From Pseudomonas fluorescens (GTDB taxonomy: Bacteria; Pseudomonadota; Gammaproteobacteria; Pseudomonadales; Pseudomonadaceae), in NCBI RefSeq assembly GCF_001307155.1, contig NZ_CP012830.1:1419501-1483500 (forward strand): a stretch of 64,000 nucleotides of DNA, written 5' to 3'. Below are positions 40,197 to 50,052 of this stretch, in pieces. The notes beneath the pieces are model-generated. The model ran no database searches and was not told the origin of the DNA. It saw nothing but the letters and a program-made list of their open reading frames with translations. The position numbers and the translations under genes were made by a program. Position 1 is the first letter of the stretch. Every line of letters begins with the position of its first letter.

Positions 40197-41717
40197 ATGC
40201 GTTACGCTCACCCAGGTACTGAAGGCGCTATCGTTTCGTTCAAGAGTAAATACGGCAACTACATCGGTGGCGAATTCGTCGCGCCTGTCAAAGGTCAGTA
40301 CTTCACCAATACTTCCCCGGTCAACGGCCAACCAATTGCCGAATTCCCCCGCTCCACGGCCGAAGACATCGAAAAAGCCCTGGACGCTGCCCATGCAGCC
40401 GCCGATGCCTGGGGCAGCACTTCTGCTCAGGCGCGCTCGCTGGTGCTACTGAAAATCGCCGACCGCATCGAGCAAAACCTCGAAGTCCTGGCAATCACCG
40501 AAAGCTGGGACAACGGCAAAGCCGTGCGTGAAACCCTCAACGCCGACATCCCGCTGGCCGCTGACCACTTCCGCTACTTCGCCGGTTGCCTGCGCGCTCA
40601 GGAAGGCAGCGCCGCGGAAATCGACGGCAACACCGTGGCTTATCACATTCACGAACCGCTGGGCGTGGTCGGGCAGATCATCCCGTGGAACTTCCCGATC
40701 CTGATGGCCGCCTGGAAACTTGCCCCGGCACTGGCCGCCGGCAACTGCGTGGTGCTCAAGCCCGCCGAGCAAACCCCGCTGGGCATTACCGTCCTGCTGG
40801 AACTGATCGGCGACCTGCTGCCGCCTGGCGTGCTGAACGTCGTGCAAGGTTTCGGCAAAGAAGCCGGTGAAGCCCTGGCCACCAGCAAACGTATTGCCAA
40901 AATTGCCTTTACCGGCTCAACCCCGGTCGGCTCGCACATCATGAAATGCGCTGCCGAAAACATCATTCCGTCCACTGTGGAACTGGGCGGCAAATCGCCG
41001 AACATCTTCTTCGCCGACATCATGCAAGCCGAACCGACCTTCATCGAAAAAGCTGCCGAAGGCCTGGTACTGGCGTTCTTCAACCAGGGCGAAGTCTGCA
41101 CCTGCCCGTCCCGCGCACTGGTGCAAGAGTCGATCTACGACGACTTCATGAAAGTGGTGATGAAGAAGGTCCTGCAAATCAAACGTGGCGACCCGCTGGA
41201 CACCGACACCATGGTCGGCGCCCAGGCGTCCGAGCAGCAATTCGACAAGATCCTCTCGTACCTGGAAATCGCCAAAGGCGAAGGTGCCGAGTTGCTGACT
41301 GGCGGCAAGGTGGAAAAACTCGAGGGCAACCTGGCGACCGGGTATTACATCCAGCCGACCCTGCTCAAGGGCACCAACAAAATGCGCGTGTTCCAGGAAG
41401 AAATCTTTGGCCCGGTGGTGAGCATCACCACCTTCAAGGACGAAGCCGAAGCCCTGGCGATTGCCAACGACACCGAGTTCGGCCTTGGTGCCGGTCTCTG
41501 GACCCGCGACATCAACCGCGCCTACCGCATGGGCCGGGCGATCAAGGCCGGGCGCGTCTGGACCAACTGCTACCACCTGTACCCGGCCCACGCCGCGTTC
41601 GGTGGTTACAAGAAGTCCGGTGTCGGCCGTGAAACCCACAAAATGATGCTCGACCACTACCAACAGACCAAAAACCTGCTGGTGAGCTACGACATCAATC
41701 CACTGGGTTTCTTCTAA
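40197..41717 (+). CDS. exaC: Aldehyde dehydrogenase (ExaC type, acetaldehyde)
   Basis: This 506-residue NAD-dependent dehydrogenase is expected to oxidise acetaldehyde made by EutBC. The catalytic cysteine is Cys301 in [11 protein letters not shown], and the glutamate lies in ELGGKSPN. The N-terminus ([16 protein letters not shown]) and the C-terminus (YDINPLGFF) match ExaC-type enzymes. AAGGAGA precedes the ATG. It lies downstream of a sigma-54 promoter and divergent from its likely activator. It is probably the ortholog of P. aeruginosa PA4022. Confidence 0.92.
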   Translation: MRYAHPGTEGAIVSFKSKYGNYIGGEFVAPVKGQYFTNTSPVNGQPIAEFPRSTAEDIEKALDAAHAAADAWGSTSAQARSLVLLKIADRIEQNLEVLAITESWDNGKAVRETLNADIPLAADHFRYFAGCLRAQEGSAAEIDGNTVAYHIHEPLGVVGQIIPWNFPILMAAWKLAPALAAGNCVVLKPAEQTPLGITVLLELIGDLLPPGVLNVVQGFGKEAGEALATSKRIAKIAFTGSTPVGSHIMKCAAENIIPSTVELGGKSPNIFFADIMQAEPTFIEKAAEGLVLAFFNQGEVCTCPSRALVQESIYDDFMKVVMKKVLQIKRGDPLDTDTMVGAQASEQQFDKILSYLEIAKGEGAELLTGGKVEKLEGNLATGYYIQPTLLKGTNKMRVFQEEIFGPVVSITTFKDEAEALAIANDTEFGLGAGLWTRDINRAYRMGRAIKAGRVWTNCYHLYPAHAAFGGYKKSGVGRETHKMMLDHYQQTKNLLVSYDINPLGFF

Positions 41718-41741
41718 CCCCGCGCGAAATCGCGTAACAGC

Positions 41742-41806
41742 TATCGCGGGTAAGCCTTGCTCCTACAAATCACACCCCCCTGTAGGAGCATGGCTTGCCA
41801 GCGATG
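41742..41806. repeat. Inverted pair of TCGCGGGTAAGCC-type repeats
   Basis: Arms 41742-41767 and 41781-41806 are near-perfect reverse complements (mismatches at the GGTAAG/GCCAGC end). They lie just after the dehydrogenase stop and may separate it from the next gene. Confidence 0.8.
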
Positions 41807-41844
41807 GCGCCTTCATTGACACAACCTACATTGCCCTGCCGCTC

Positions 41845-41860
41845 TGGCACGGGCCTTGCG
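41845..41860 (+). promoter_or_regulatory. Second sigma-54 promoter, upstream of the permease
   Basis: TGGCACGGGCCTTGCG is a near-consensus -24/-12 element, with GG (41846-41847) and GC (41858-41859) 10 bases apart. It lies about 100 bases upstream of the permease ATG, after a hairpin repeat. Confidence 0.85.
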
Positions 41861-41962
41861 TGCCCGTTCGACAGATTACCCGCTGCGTGAACAGCGTCGA
41901 TCCACCCAAACCGCCACACCCGAAAGTCCAACAGATCGAACAATAAAAAACAGAGAGGACTT

Positions 41963-43333
41963 ATGACTTCTTCAACAACGCTCAAACCCACACTCGGCAC
42001 CTTGCATCTATGGGGCATTGCCGTCGGCCTGGTGATTTCCGGCGAATACTTCGGCTGGAGTTACGGCTGGGGCACCGCAGGCACTTTGGGGTTCCTCGTC
42101 ACCGCGTTGATGGTGGCGACGATGTACACCTGCTTCATCTTCAGTTTCACCGAACTCACCACCGCGATTCCCCACGCTGGCGGGCCCTTTGCCTACAGCC
42201 GACGGGCCTTTGGTGAAAAAGGCGGCTTGATCGCCGGGATCGCCACGCTGATCGAGTTCGTCTTTGCGCCACCGGCCATTGCGATGGCCATCGGCGCCTA
42301 CCTGAACGTGCAATACCCGGATCTTGACCCGAAACTCGCCGCGGTCGGCGCCTACTTCGTGTTCATGGGCCTGAACATTCTCGGCGTCAGCATTGCCGCG
42401 ACCTTCGAACTGGTGGTGACCGTTCTGGCGGTAGCCGAACTGCTGGTGTTCATGGGCGTGGTTGCACCGGGCTTCAGCTTCAGCAATTTCGTGCTCAACG
42501 GCTGGTCCGGCTCCAATGAGTTCACGGTCGCCTCGATCCCCGGCATCTTTGCAGCGATCCCCTTTGCCATCTGGTTTTTCCTCGCCATCGAAGGCGCGGC
42601 CATGGCTGCCGAAGAAGCCAAGGACCCGAAACGTACCATTCCACGGGCCTACGTCAGCGGCATCCTGACCCTGGTGTTCCTGGCCATCGGCGTGATGGTG
42701 ATGGCCGGCGGTGTGGGCGACTGGCGCCAACTGGCGAACATCAACGATCCACTGCCTCAGGCCATGAAAGCCGTGGTCGGCAACAACTCCAGCTGGATGC
42801 ACATGCTGGTGTGGATCGGTTTGTTCGGTCTGGTGGCGAGCTTCCACGGGATCATCCTCGGCTACTCGCGCCAGTTCTTCGCCCTCGCTCGCGCCGGCTA
42901 CCTGCCTCGCGGCCTGGCCAAGCTCTCGCGCTTCCAGACCCCGCATCGGGCAATTCTGGCCGGCGGCGTGATCGGCATCGCGGCGATCTACAGTGACGGA
43001 CTGGTCAACCTGCAAGGCATGACCCTGACCGCCGCGATGATCACCATGTCGGTGTTCGGCGCTATCGTGATGTACATCATCAGCATGCTCAGCCTGTTCA
43101 AACTGCGCAAAACCGAGCCGCTGCTGGAGCGCACCTTCCGCGCCCCGGGTTATCCGATCGTGCCGGGCATCGCGTTGTTCCTGGCGGTGGTCTGCCTGGT
43201 GGCGATGGCCTGGTTCAATACCTTGATCGGGATGATTTTCCTCGGTTTCATGGTCGCCGGCTTCATCTACTTCCAATTGACCGCCAAACAGCGCTTCGAC
43301 GCCCCGGCGGATGCGATGCTTACGGGTATCTGA
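41963..43333 (+). CDS. eat: Ethanolamine permease
   Basis: This 456-residue APC-superfamily transporter has about twelve transmembrane segments. The segment ISGEYFGWSYGWGTAGTLGFLV at the N-terminus is typical of ethanolamine permeases. Further family features are PHAGGPFAYSRRAFG and FLAIEGAAMAAEEAKDPKRT. AGAGAGGAC precedes the ATG. Between the dehydrogenase and eutB, it supplies the substrate. A near-consensus sigma-54 promoter lies upstream. Confidence 0.94.
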   Translation: MTSSTTLKPTLGTLHLWGIAVGLVISGEYFGWSYGWGTAGTLGFLVTALMVATMYTCFIFSFTELTTAIPHAGGPFAYSRRAFGEKGGLIAGIATLIEFVFAPPAIAMAIGAYLNVQYPDLDPKLAAVGAYFVFMGLNILGVSIAATFELVVTVLAVAELLVFMGVVAPGFSFSNFVLNGWSGSNEFTVASIPGIFAAIPFAIWFFLAIEGAAMAAEEAKDPKRTIPRAYVSGILTLVFLAIGVMVMAGGVGDWRQLANINDPLPQAMKAVVGNNSSWMHMLVWIGLFGLVASFHGIILGYSRQFFALARAGYLPRGLAKLSRFQTPHRAILAGGVIGIAAIYSDGLVNLQGMTLTAAMITMSVFGAIVMYIISMLSLFKLRKTEPLLERTFRAPGYPIVPGIALFLAVVCLVAMAWFNTLIGMIFLGFMVAGFIYFQLTAKQRFDAPADAMLTGI

Positions 43334-43389
43334 GTCGCACCGGCGCCGGGCAGTTTTCCCGGCGCCCGCCCTGAAACAATGCAACACCC

Positions 43390-43476
43390 GTAGGAGCAAG
43401 GCTTGCCCGCGATAGCTTCACCGCGGTCTGACAGAGACATCGCGGCGATCCGATCTCGGGCGAGCCTTGCTCCTAC
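43390..43476. repeat. Inverted pair of GTAGGAGCAAGGCTTGCCCG-type repeats
   Basis: Arms 43390-43413 and 43453-43476 are reverse complements with few mismatches, between the permease and eutB. They lie 36 bases upstream of the eutB ATG. Confidence 0.85.
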
Positions 43477-43511
43477 GGGTCATCACTTACAGATTCAAGA
43501 GGACACCGCTC

Positions 43512-44906
43512 ATGGCTGCATTTGCCCATACCGTCGGCGCCCGGACTTACCGTTTCGATGGCCTCAAGGAAGTCATGGCCAAGGCCAGCCCGGCACGCTC
43601 CGGGGACTTTCTGGCCGGCGTCGCCGCCCTGAACGATGGCGAACGGGTCGCCGCGCAAATGACCTTGGCTGACATCCCGCTCAAGCATTTCCTGCAAGAA
43701 GTGCTGATTCCTTACGAATCCGATGAAGTCACCCGGCTGATCATCGACACCCACGACGCCCGCGCCTTTGAGACCGTCAGCCACCTGACCGTTGGCGGTT
43801 TTCGCGACTGGCTGCTCAGCGATGCGGCCGACGAGCAGAGCCTGCGCGCGCTAGCCCCTGGTCTGACCCCGGAAATGGCCGCTGCCGTGTCGAAGATCAT
43901 GCGCGTGCAGGACCTGGTGCTGGTGGCGCAGAAGATCCGCGTGGTGACTCGGTTTCGCGGCACCATGGGCCTGCGCGGGCGCCTGTCGACCCGCCTGCAA
44001 CCCAACCACCCCACCGACGAACCCGCCGGCATCGCCGCGAGCATTCTCGACGGCCTGCTCTACGGCAACGGCGACGCGATGATCGGCATCAACCCGGCCA
44101 CCGACAGCATCGCCTCGATCTGCGCCATGCTGGAAATGCTCGATGCGGTCATCCAGCGCTACGAAATCCCGACCCAAGCCTGCGTGCTGACCCACGTCAC
44201 CACCTCCATCGAGGCGATCAACCGTGGCGTGCCGCTGGACCTGGTGTTCCAGTCAATCGCCGGCACCGAAGCGGCCAACGCCAGTTTCGGCATCAGCCTG
44301 AGCGTGCTGCAGGAAGGGTATGAAGCAGGCTTGAGCCTCAATCGCGGCACCCTGGGGCAAAACCTGATGTACTTCGAAACCGGCCAGGGCAGCGCGCTCT
44401 CGGCCAATGCCCATCACGGCATCGACCAGCAAACCTGCGAAACCCGCGCCTACGCCGTGGCGCGGCACTTCAAGCCGTTTCTGGTGAACACCGTGGTCGG
44501 TTTCATTGGCCCGGAATACCTCTACAACGGCAAACAGATCATCCGCGCCGGCCTCGAAGATCACTTCTGCGGCAAGTTGCTCGGGGTGCCGATGGGGTGC
44601 GACATCTGCTATACCAACCACGCCGAAGCCGATCAGGACGACATGGACACCCTGCTGACGCTGCTCGGCGTAGCCGGGATCAACTTCATCATGGGCATCC
44701 CCGGTTCCGACGACATCATGCTCAACTACCAGACCACCTCGTTCCACGACGCGCTCTACGCGCGCCAGACCCTGGGCCTGAAACCGGCACCCGAGTTTGA
44801 GCGGTGGCTGGCACATATGGGCATCTTCACCCAAGGTGACGGCAAGGTGCACTTCGGCAACAACCTGCCGCCGGCCTTCCGCCAGGCCATGGCGCAACTG
44901 GGATGA
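43512..44906 (+). CDS. eutB: Ethanolamine ammonia-lyase large subunit
   Basis: This 464-residue TIM-barrel subunit binds ethanolamine and adenosylcobalamin and makes acetaldehyde plus ammonia. Family segments include [26 protein letters not shown] (split by position, about residues 165-190), the [21 protein letters not shown] region and [19 protein letters not shown]. The frame is open to 43467, but the ATG at 43512 matches the family start and follows AAGAGGAC. It overlaps eutC by 4 bases (ATGA). No microcompartment genes accompany it, so this is the short non-carboxysome-like pathway. Confidence 0.97.
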   Translation: MAAFAHTVGARTYRFDGLKEVMAKASPARSGDFLAGVAALNDGERVAAQMTLADIPLKHFLQEVLIPYESDEVTRLIIDTHDARAFETVSHLTVGGFRDWLLSDAADEQSLRALAPGLTPEMAAAVSKIMRVQDLVLVAQKIRVVTRFRGTMGLRGRLSTRLQPNHPTDEPAGIAASILDGLLYGNGDAMIGINPATDSIASICAMLEMLDAVIQRYEIPTQACVLTHVTTSIEAINRGVPLDLVFQSIAGTEAANASFGISLSVLQEGYEAGLSLNRGTLGQNLMYFETGQGSALSANAHHGIDQQTCETRAYAVARHFKPFLVNTVVGFIGPEYLYNGKQIIRAGLEDHFCGKLLGVPMGCDICYTNHAEADQDDMDTLLTLLGVAGINFIMGIPGSDDIMLNYQTTSFHDALYARQTLGLKPAPEFERWLAHMGIFTQGDGKVHFGNNLPPAFRQAMAQLG

Positions 44907-45742
44907 GTAATCTGCTGATGGATAAACCAACCGTCGATCCGCAAAACCCCTGGCTGGGACTGCGCCGCCTGACCCCGGCACGCATCGCCCTGGGTCGTAC
45001 CGGCACCAGTATGCCGACCAGCGCGCAACTGGATTTCCAGTACGCCCACGCCGAGGCGCGCGATGCCGTGCACTTGCCCTTCGATCATGTCGGGCTCAGC
45101 CAGCAACTGGCCGAGCGCGGACGCGACAGCCTGCTGCTGCACAGCGCCGCCAGCGATCGCCACAGTTATCTGCAACGGCCAGACCTGGGCCGCAAGTTGA
45201 GTGACGAGTCCGCGCAAAAACTGCGCGAACACGCGCTGGCCAACCCGGGCGGCGTTGATCTGGCGATCGTCGTGGCCGATGGCCTGTCGGCGCTGGCGGT
45301 GCACCGGCACACCCTGCCGTTTCTGGCGCGCATGGAAGAACAGACTCACGCCGAAGGCTGGTCATTGTCGCCGGTGATTCTGGTGGAACAGGGTCGCGTC
45401 GCCGTGGCTGACGAAATCGGCGAATTGCTCGGCGCAAAAATGGTCGTGATCCTGATCGGCGAACGCCCTGGACTCAGCTCGCCAGACAGTCTCGGTTTGT
45501 ATTTCACCTATAATCCAAAGGTCGGCCTGACGGACGCCTATCGCAACTGTATTTCCAATGTCCGCCTTGAAGGTTTGAGCTATGGCATGGCGGCACACCG
45601 TTTGCTGTACTTGATGCGCGAGGCCTGTCGACGGCAGTTGTCGGGGGTTAACCTGAAAGATGAAGCCAAGGTCCAGACTATTGGGTCTAAAGATGACGCT
45701 GATATGAAAGGAAATTTCCTACTGAGCCTGCCGGATGCCTGA
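44903..45742 (+). CDS. eutC: Ethanolamine ammonia-lyase small subunit
   Basis: This 279-residue partner of EutB forms the cobalamin-binding site. Family features are [17 protein letters not shown] near the N-terminus, [21 protein letters not shown] and the [16 protein letters not shown] segment ([18 protein letters not shown]). The start overlaps the eutB stop as ATGA. The C-terminal 20 residues are variable. Confidence 0.96.
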   Translation: MSNLLMDKPTVDPQNPWLGLRRLTPARIALGRTGTSMPTSAQLDFQYAHAEARDAVHLPFDHVGLSQQLAERGRDSLLLHSAASDRHSYLQRPDLGRKLSDESAQKLREHALANPGGVDLAIVVADGLSALAVHRHTLPFLARMEEQTHAEGWSLSPVILVEQGRVAVADEIGELLGAKMVVILIGERPGLSSPDSLGLYFTYNPKVGLTDAYRNCISNVRLEGLSYGMAAHRLLYLMREACRRQLSGVNLKDEAKVQTIGSKDDADMKGNFLLSLPDA

Positions 45743-45871
45743 CCCGTATTGGAATTGCGTTTTTGATCCGCTTTCAGGCAGAGTCGACCAACGGCTGCCC
45801 GAGCAGTGAACCGATTGCCGTCGTATCCACTGGAAACTGCCGCCCTATCTACTTGAAAGTTGAGGCCTAGC

Positions 45872-46333
45872 ATGCGGATTACTCAAGCAACCCTCGAGCA
45901 CCTGGACCTTCTGACGCCGTTGTTCGTCAAGTACCGCGAGTTTTATGGCTCGCTGCCTTATCCAGACTCGTCCCGGGCCTTTCTGGAAAAGCGCCTGCGG
46001 CGCAAGGAGTCGGTGATCTATCTGGCCCTGCCCGATGATGACGACAACAAATTGCTGGGCTTTTGTCAGCTGTACCCAAGCTTTTCGTCGCTGTCGCTCA
46101 AGCGCGTGTGGATCCTCAACGACATCTACGTCGCCGAAGATGCCCGCCGGCAACTGGTTGCCGACAACCTGATGCGCACCGCAAAGAAAATGGCCAAGGA
46201 AACCCAGGCCGTGCGCATGCGCGTCTCGACCAGCAGCGACAACAAAATTGCGCAGAAAACCTACGAATCCATCGGTTTTCGCGAAGACACCGAGTTCAAG
46301 AACTACGTTTTGCCGATCAGCGAAGAGCTCTGA
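45872..46333 (+). CDS. GNAT family N-acetyltransferase
   Basis: This 153-residue protein has the GNAT fold with the acetyl-CoA loop region DIYVAEDARRQLVADNLMRTAKKMA (an R/Q-x-x-G-x-G/A-like loop is degenerate here). The C-terminal strand TYESIGFREDTEFKNYVL is typical. The substrate is unknown. The ATG at 45872 is chosen over an upstream in-frame ATG at 45860 because it gives the family start MRITQATLEHL. It stands alone after eutC. Confidence 0.88.
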   Translation: MRITQATLEHLDLLTPLFVKYREFYGSLPYPDSSRAFLEKRLRRKESVIYLALPDDDDNKLLGFCQLYPSFSSLSLKRVWILNDIYVAEDARRQLVADNLMRTAKKMAKETQAVRMRVSTSSDNKIAQKTYESIGFREDTEFKNYVLPISEEL

Positions 46334-46356
46334 GTTATTTGTGGTGAGGCGGGCTC

Positions 46357-46490
46357 TTGTGGCGAGGGGGCTCGCCCCCGTTGGAGTGCGAAGCGCTCCC
46401 TGGGCCTGAATTCGCGGTATGACAGATAAATAGCGCTGCCTGAATACGACTGCTTCGCAGCCGAACGGGGGCGAGCCCCCTCGCCACGAG
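46357..46490. repeat. Paired REP palindromes (REPIN-like)
   Basis: Inverted arms of TGTGGCGAGGGGGCTCGCCCCCG lie at 46359-46381 and about 46463-46490. The inner spacer contains the usual GCGAAGCGCTCC and CTGCTTCGCAG half-hairpins. Confidence 0.87.
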
Positions 46491-46574
46491 GATCTATGTG
46501 AGTTGCCGGCACCCCAGAATTCCCCTTGGAAATCCCTCGCTACAAACTCGACACGCTTTTCACCTTTCAGTCCG

Positions 46575-46580
46575 TATAAT
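46575..46580 (+). promoter_or_regulatory. Likely -10 element upstream of dedA
   Basis: A perfect TATAAT lies about 105 bases upstream of the dedA ATG at 46686. No good -35 is seen at 17 bp. Confidence 0.4.
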
Positions 46581-46685
46581 CACGAACCTCACGGGTTGTA
46601 AGAAAAACTCCACAGCCCTGTAGCCCAATTTTCCAAAATATTCGCACAGGCCTGCTGAGTCGGGTCGTTACCACAGGTGCCCACC

Positions 46686-47342
46686 ATGGATTTCAACCCG
46701 ATCGACTTAATCCTGCATCTCGATGTCTACCTCGATTTGCTGGTGACCAACTACGGGCCATGGATCTACGCCATCCTGTTCATGGTGATTTTCTGCGAAA
46801 CCGGCCTGGTCGTGATGCCTTTCCTGCCGGGCGACTCGTTGTTGTTCATCGCCGGCGCGGTAGCGGCCGGTGGCGGCATGGACCCGGTGCTGCTGGGCGG
46901 TTTGTTGATGCTGGCGGCGATTCTCGGTGACAGCACCAACTACCTTGTCGGGCGAACAGCCGGCGAAAAGTTGTTCAGCAATCCGAATTCAAAGATCTTC
47001 CGTCGCGACTACCTGCAACAAACCCATGACTTCTATGACAAGCATGGCGGCAAGACCGTGACCCTGGCGCGCTTCCTGCCAATCATCCGGACCTTCGCAC
47101 CGTTCGTCGCCGGCGTAGGCAAAATGCCTTACCCGCGTTTCTTCGCCTTCAGCGTGTTCGGCACCATCCTCTGGGTCGGCGGCCTGGTGACCCTGGGTTA
47201 TTTCTTCGGTAACGTGCCGTTCATCAAGAAGAACCTGTCGTTGCTGGTAGTGGGCATCATCCTGCTGTCGCTGGTACCGATGATCATTGGGGTGATCCGC
47301 AATCGCCTGGCCAACGCGAGTTCCAAAGCCGCGTCGCGCTGA
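46686..47342 (+). CDS. DedA family membrane protein
   Basis: This 218-residue inner-membrane protein is of the DedA/SNARE-associated family. The segment FCETGLVVMPFLPGDSLLFIAGAVAA is the family's re-entrant loop region, followed by GDSTNYLVGRTAG and ARFLPIIRTFAPFVAGVGKMPYPRF. The family moves undecaprenyl phosphate or other lipids across the inner membrane. I chose the ATG at 46686 over an upstream GTG at 46677. mtfA follows at 6 bases. It is a second DedA domain beside the fusion at 28831. Confidence 0.9.
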   Translation: MDFNPIDLILHLDVYLDLLVTNYGPWIYAILFMVIFCETGLVVMPFLPGDSLLFIAGAVAAGGGMDPVLLGGLLMLAAILGDSTNYLVGRTAGEKLFSNPNSKIFRRDYLQQTHDFYDKHGGKTVTLARFLPIIRTFAPFVAGVGKMPYPRFFAFSVFGTILWVGGLVTLGYFFGNVPFIKKNLSLLVVGIILLSLVPMIIGVIRNRLANASSKAASR

Positions 47343-47348
47343 GCGTCC

Positions 47349-48161
47349 ATGTGGTTCCTCAACGCCTGGCGCCGCCGGCGTACGCTGGCCAAGCACCCCG
47401 TTGCCGATGAAACCTGGCAGCGGGTGCGCCAACACCTGAGTTTCCTCGACGGCCTCAGCGAGGCCGAAGACCACTGGCTGCGCGAAGCCGCCGTGCTCTT
47501 TCTGCAAGAAAAACACCTGACCTGCCTGCCCGGCGTCGAACTGCACCAGGAACAACGCCTGTTGCTCGCCGCTCAGGCGCAATTGCCGTTGCTGCACCTG
47601 GGCGACTTGAACTGGTATCAGGGTTTCCACGAAATCGTGCTCTACCCCGACGACTTCCTCAGCCCGCAGCGCCATCGCGATGCCAGTGGCGTCGAGCATG
47701 AATGGAACGGCGAGCACAGCGGCGAAGCCTGGCAACAGGGGCCGATCATTCTGGCCTGGCCGGGCGTGATGGCCAGTGGGGGCTGGGAAGGCTACAACCT
47801 GGTGATCCACGAACTGGCGCACAAACTCGACATGCTCAACGGCAATGCCAACGGCTTGCCGCCGCTGCACAGCGACATGCGCGTCAGTGAGTGGGCGAAA
47901 GTCATGCAACACGCCTACGACGACCTTAATCGCCAACTGGATCGCCATCCGCACGCCAACACCGCCATCGACCCTTACGCGGCGGAAAACCCGGCCGAGT
48001 TCTTCGCCGTCACCAGCGAATACTTCTTCAGCGCCCCGGATTTGCTGCACGCAACTTATCCACAGGTCTATCAGCAACTGCAGCTGTTTTACCGCCAGGA
48101 CCCGCTGGCCAGGCTCGAGCAACTGCAAGCCACCCATCCGGGCTATCAGGCACACGACTAG
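47349..48161 (+). CDS. mtfA: Zinc peptidase MtfA
   Basis: This 270-residue cytoplasmic metallopeptidase has the zinc motif HELAHKLD (HExxH) with a downstream glutamate in [15 protein letters not shown]. coli MtfA binds and inactivates Mlc and so derepresses ptsG. Whether Mlc exists here is not visible. The N-terminal [12 protein letters not shown] stretch is family-like. It starts 6 bases after dedA and probably shares its transcript. Confidence 0.92.
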   Translation: MWFLNAWRRRRTLAKHPVADETWQRVRQHLSFLDGLSEAEDHWLREAAVLFLQEKHLTCLPGVELHQEQRLLLAAQAQLPLLHLGDLNWYQGFHEIVLYPDDFLSPQRHRDASGVEHEWNGEHSGEAWQQGPIILAWPGVMASGGWEGYNLVIHELAHKLDMLNGNANGLPPLHSDMRVSEWAKVMQHAYDDLNRQLDRHPHANTAIDPYAAENPAEFFAVTSEYFFSAPDLLHATYPQVYQQLQLFYRQDPLARLEQLQATHPGYQAHD

Positions 48162-48217
48162 CTTCCTGCCTGGGTCTATACGACCTCTGGTACGTGGCGC
48201 AGGCGACGGAATATGCC

Positions 48218-48223
48218 TATAAT
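48218..48223 (+). promoter_or_regulatory. Likely -10 element of the ppa promoter
   Basis: TATAAT lies 60 bases upstream of the ppa ATG, followed by a leader containing TTTGGTCAATCCGGCCAAG. The -35 is not clear. Confidence 0.5.
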
Positions 48224-48283
48224 CGCCGCCACTTTTTGGTCAATCCGGCCAAGTCATTTGGCCACTTACGGGGGCACCGCCCA

Positions 48284-48811
48284 ATGAGCTACAGCAAGAT
48301 TCCGGCTGGCAAAGACCTGCCGAACGACATCTACGTCGCGATCGAGATTCCGGCCAACCACGCGCCGATCAAATACGAAATCGACAAAGACAGCGATTGC
48401 CTGTTCGTTGACCGTTTCATGGCCACCCCAATGTTCTACCCGGCCAACTACGGTTACATCCCGAACACCCTGGCTGACGACGGTGATCCCCTCGACGTGC
48501 TGGTCGTGACCCCTTACCCGGTTGCTCCAGGCTCGGTGATCCGCGCGCGTCCAGTCGGCATCCTGAACATGACCGACGACGGCGGCGGCGACGCTAAAGT
48601 CATCGCTGTTCCACACGACAAGCTGTCCCAGCTGTACGTCGACGTGAAGGAATACACTGACCTGCCAGCGCTGCTGATTCAGCAGATCGAGCACTTCTTC
48701 GCGAACTACAAAGATCTCGAAAAAGGCAAATGGGTGAAGATCGAAGGCTGGGACGGCGCAGATGCCGCTCGCGCCGCGATCATGAAGTCGGTTGCTGCCT
48801 ATAAAGGCTGA
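48284..48811 (+). CDS. ppa: Inorganic pyrophosphatase
   Basis: This 175-residue class-I soluble pyrophosphatase hydrolyses PPi and pulls biosynthetic reactions forward. The active-site acidic motif [10 protein letters not shown] and the segment [16 protein letters not shown] are visible, along with [15 protein letters not shown]. The frame is open to 48194 but the ATG at 48284 gives the family length. A strong terminator follows. Confidence 0.97.
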   Translation: MSYSKIPAGKDLPNDIYVAIEIPANHAPIKYEIDKDSDCLFVDRFMATPMFYPANYGYIPNTLADDGDPLDVLVVTPYPVAPGSVIRARPVGILNMTDDGGGDAKVIAVPHDKLSQLYVDVKEYTDLPALLIQQIEHFFANYKDLEKGKWVKIEGWDGADAARAAIMKSVAAYKG

Positions 48812-48846
48812 GACGGCATTGGCTGAATGCCACTGACCTCTTGAAG

Positions 48847-48872
48847 AAACCCCGGTTATCCGGGGTTTTTTT
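48847..48872 (+). terminator. Rho-independent terminator after ppa
   Basis: A 6-bp CCCCGG/CCGGGG stem with loop TTAT is followed by seven T (48866-48872). It ends the ppa transcript. Confidence 0.95.
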
Positions 48873-48892
48873 ATGAGCGTTAAAACATCAAC

Positions 48893-48933
48893 TTAAACAG
48901 TGCGTTTAATGAAACAAAGTCTAACGTTTAGAC
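48893..48933. promoter_or_regulatory. Two dyad operator candidates upstream of the LexA/CI-like gene
   Basis: TTAAAC-AGTGC-GTTTAA (48893-48909) and GTCTAA-CGT-TTAGAC (48919-48933) are perfect palindromes, with centres about 25 bp apart, in AT-rich DNA 110-150 bp upstream of the repressor ATG. Autoregulation is inferred from position. The base composition differs from the GC-rich surroundings. Confidence 0.55.
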
Positions 48934-49041
48934 ATGTTTAATATGAACTAACAATATCCTTCACCACAGCAGAATATTCCCGCGAAGATTGATCCGGTTG
49001 TTTATTTAATCCAGCCACCCCGGCCCGTAAACTCCGTATTC

Positions 49042-49791
49042 ATGAAAAAGCACAAATGCGGCCCACGCTTCAAAGCGCTCCTGAAAGAGGTGAACATCAC
49101 CCCGACGGCATTCGCGGCTTTCTGCAACGTCGAGCCCCAGCACGTGAACAACTGGTACATCCGCGGCGTCCCCTATCCGCGCATGGACGAAATCGCCCGC
49201 CTGTTAAGCGTCAACAGCCTGTGGCTGCTCAACGGCGAAGGCCCCAGGCGCCCAGGCCCGGGCCAACTGGCCGATCAGACCGGCAACGTTTTCGACGCAC
49301 AAGAAACACGCGGCGTGTACACCGTGAATATCGATTCGCTCGATGTAGAAATCCCGCTGTATAAAGAAGTCCCTATTACCGCTGGCGCCAGCGAAACCGA
49401 GGTCGTCGAAATCCCCGGTGAGTTCATCCGCCTGCCGCGAAGCCACCTCGAGAGCCTGGAGGTCGAACCGGCCCAAGCCATCTGCGTGCCCATGGTCGGC
49501 GACAGCATGTCGGAAAAAATCGAAGACGGCTCAACCCTCGCCATCGACCGCAGCCTGACCCAGGTCGTCGACGGCCAGATCTACGCCCTCGAACACGCCG
49601 GCATGCTGCGAATCAAATACCTGCACCGCCTGCCCTCCGGCGCCCTGCGACTGCGCAGCCACAACAGCAATGGCTACCCCGACGAAATCTTCAGCGCCAA
49701 ACAGATCGAAGAACAAAACATCGAAATCCTCGGCTGGGTCTTCTGGTGGTCCACGCTGAACAAGCGACGGCCACCTGTACCATTTTGCTGA
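49042..49791 (+). CDS. LexA/CI-like HTH repressor with S24 peptidase domain
   Basis: This 249-residue regulator has an N-terminal HTH (about residues 18-62, TPTAFAAFCNVEPQHVNNWYI with the MDEIARLLSVNSLWLLNG tail). The C-terminal LexA/UmuD-type peptidase has catalytic Ser155 in MVGDSMSEKI and Lys192 in MLRIKYLHRL. A candidate self-cleavage bond Ala114-Gly115 lies in PITAGAS. This is the architecture of SOS-inducible prophage and pyocin repressors. No prophage genes are seen nearby, so it may be a domesticated regulator. Confidence 0.85.
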   Translation: MKKHKCGPRFKALLKEVNITPTAFAAFCNVEPQHVNNWYIRGVPYPRMDEIARLLSVNSLWLLNGEGPRRPGPGQLADQTGNVFDAQETRGVYTVNIDSLDVEIPLYKEVPITAGASETEVVEIPGEFIRLPRSHLESLEVEPAQAICVPMVGDSMSEKIEDGSTLAIDRSLTQVVDGQIYALEHAGMLRIKYLHRLPSGALRLRSHNSNGYPDEIFSAKQIEEQNIEILGWVFWWSTLNKRRPPVPFC

Positions 49792-49841
49792 TACCACACC
49801 GCACTTTTTAGTAGCACAACGCTCTGGGCGGCACTTCACGC

Positions 49842-50052
49842 TGGGAATTTCCCACAAAAATCAGTATGCTGCGCCCCACATTTGCATCGACCCGCCCTGT
49901 GCTGGTCCGATCGCACCGACAAGGCAGATGATTTTCTCGCCAAGTCCCACAGCCGGACGCAAGATCCGGGTGTACGTTTTGAAGGCTGGTACGGTTTACC
50001 AAAAATAAACCAAGCCCGTCCCCGAGAAGCCGGCCACAAGCCGGCTTTTTAA
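49842..50052 (+). ncRNA. Candidate small RNA gene
   Basis: The palindrome TGGGAA-T-TTCCCA (49842-49854) sits at the -35 position of a TATGCT (49865-49870), and an AAGCCGG/CCGGCTT hairpin with T-run (50027-50050) ends the unit. This predicts a transcript of about 175 nt with no convincing open frame. I do not recognise a named RNA. A terminator belonging to the upstream gene is the alternative. Confidence 0.4.
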
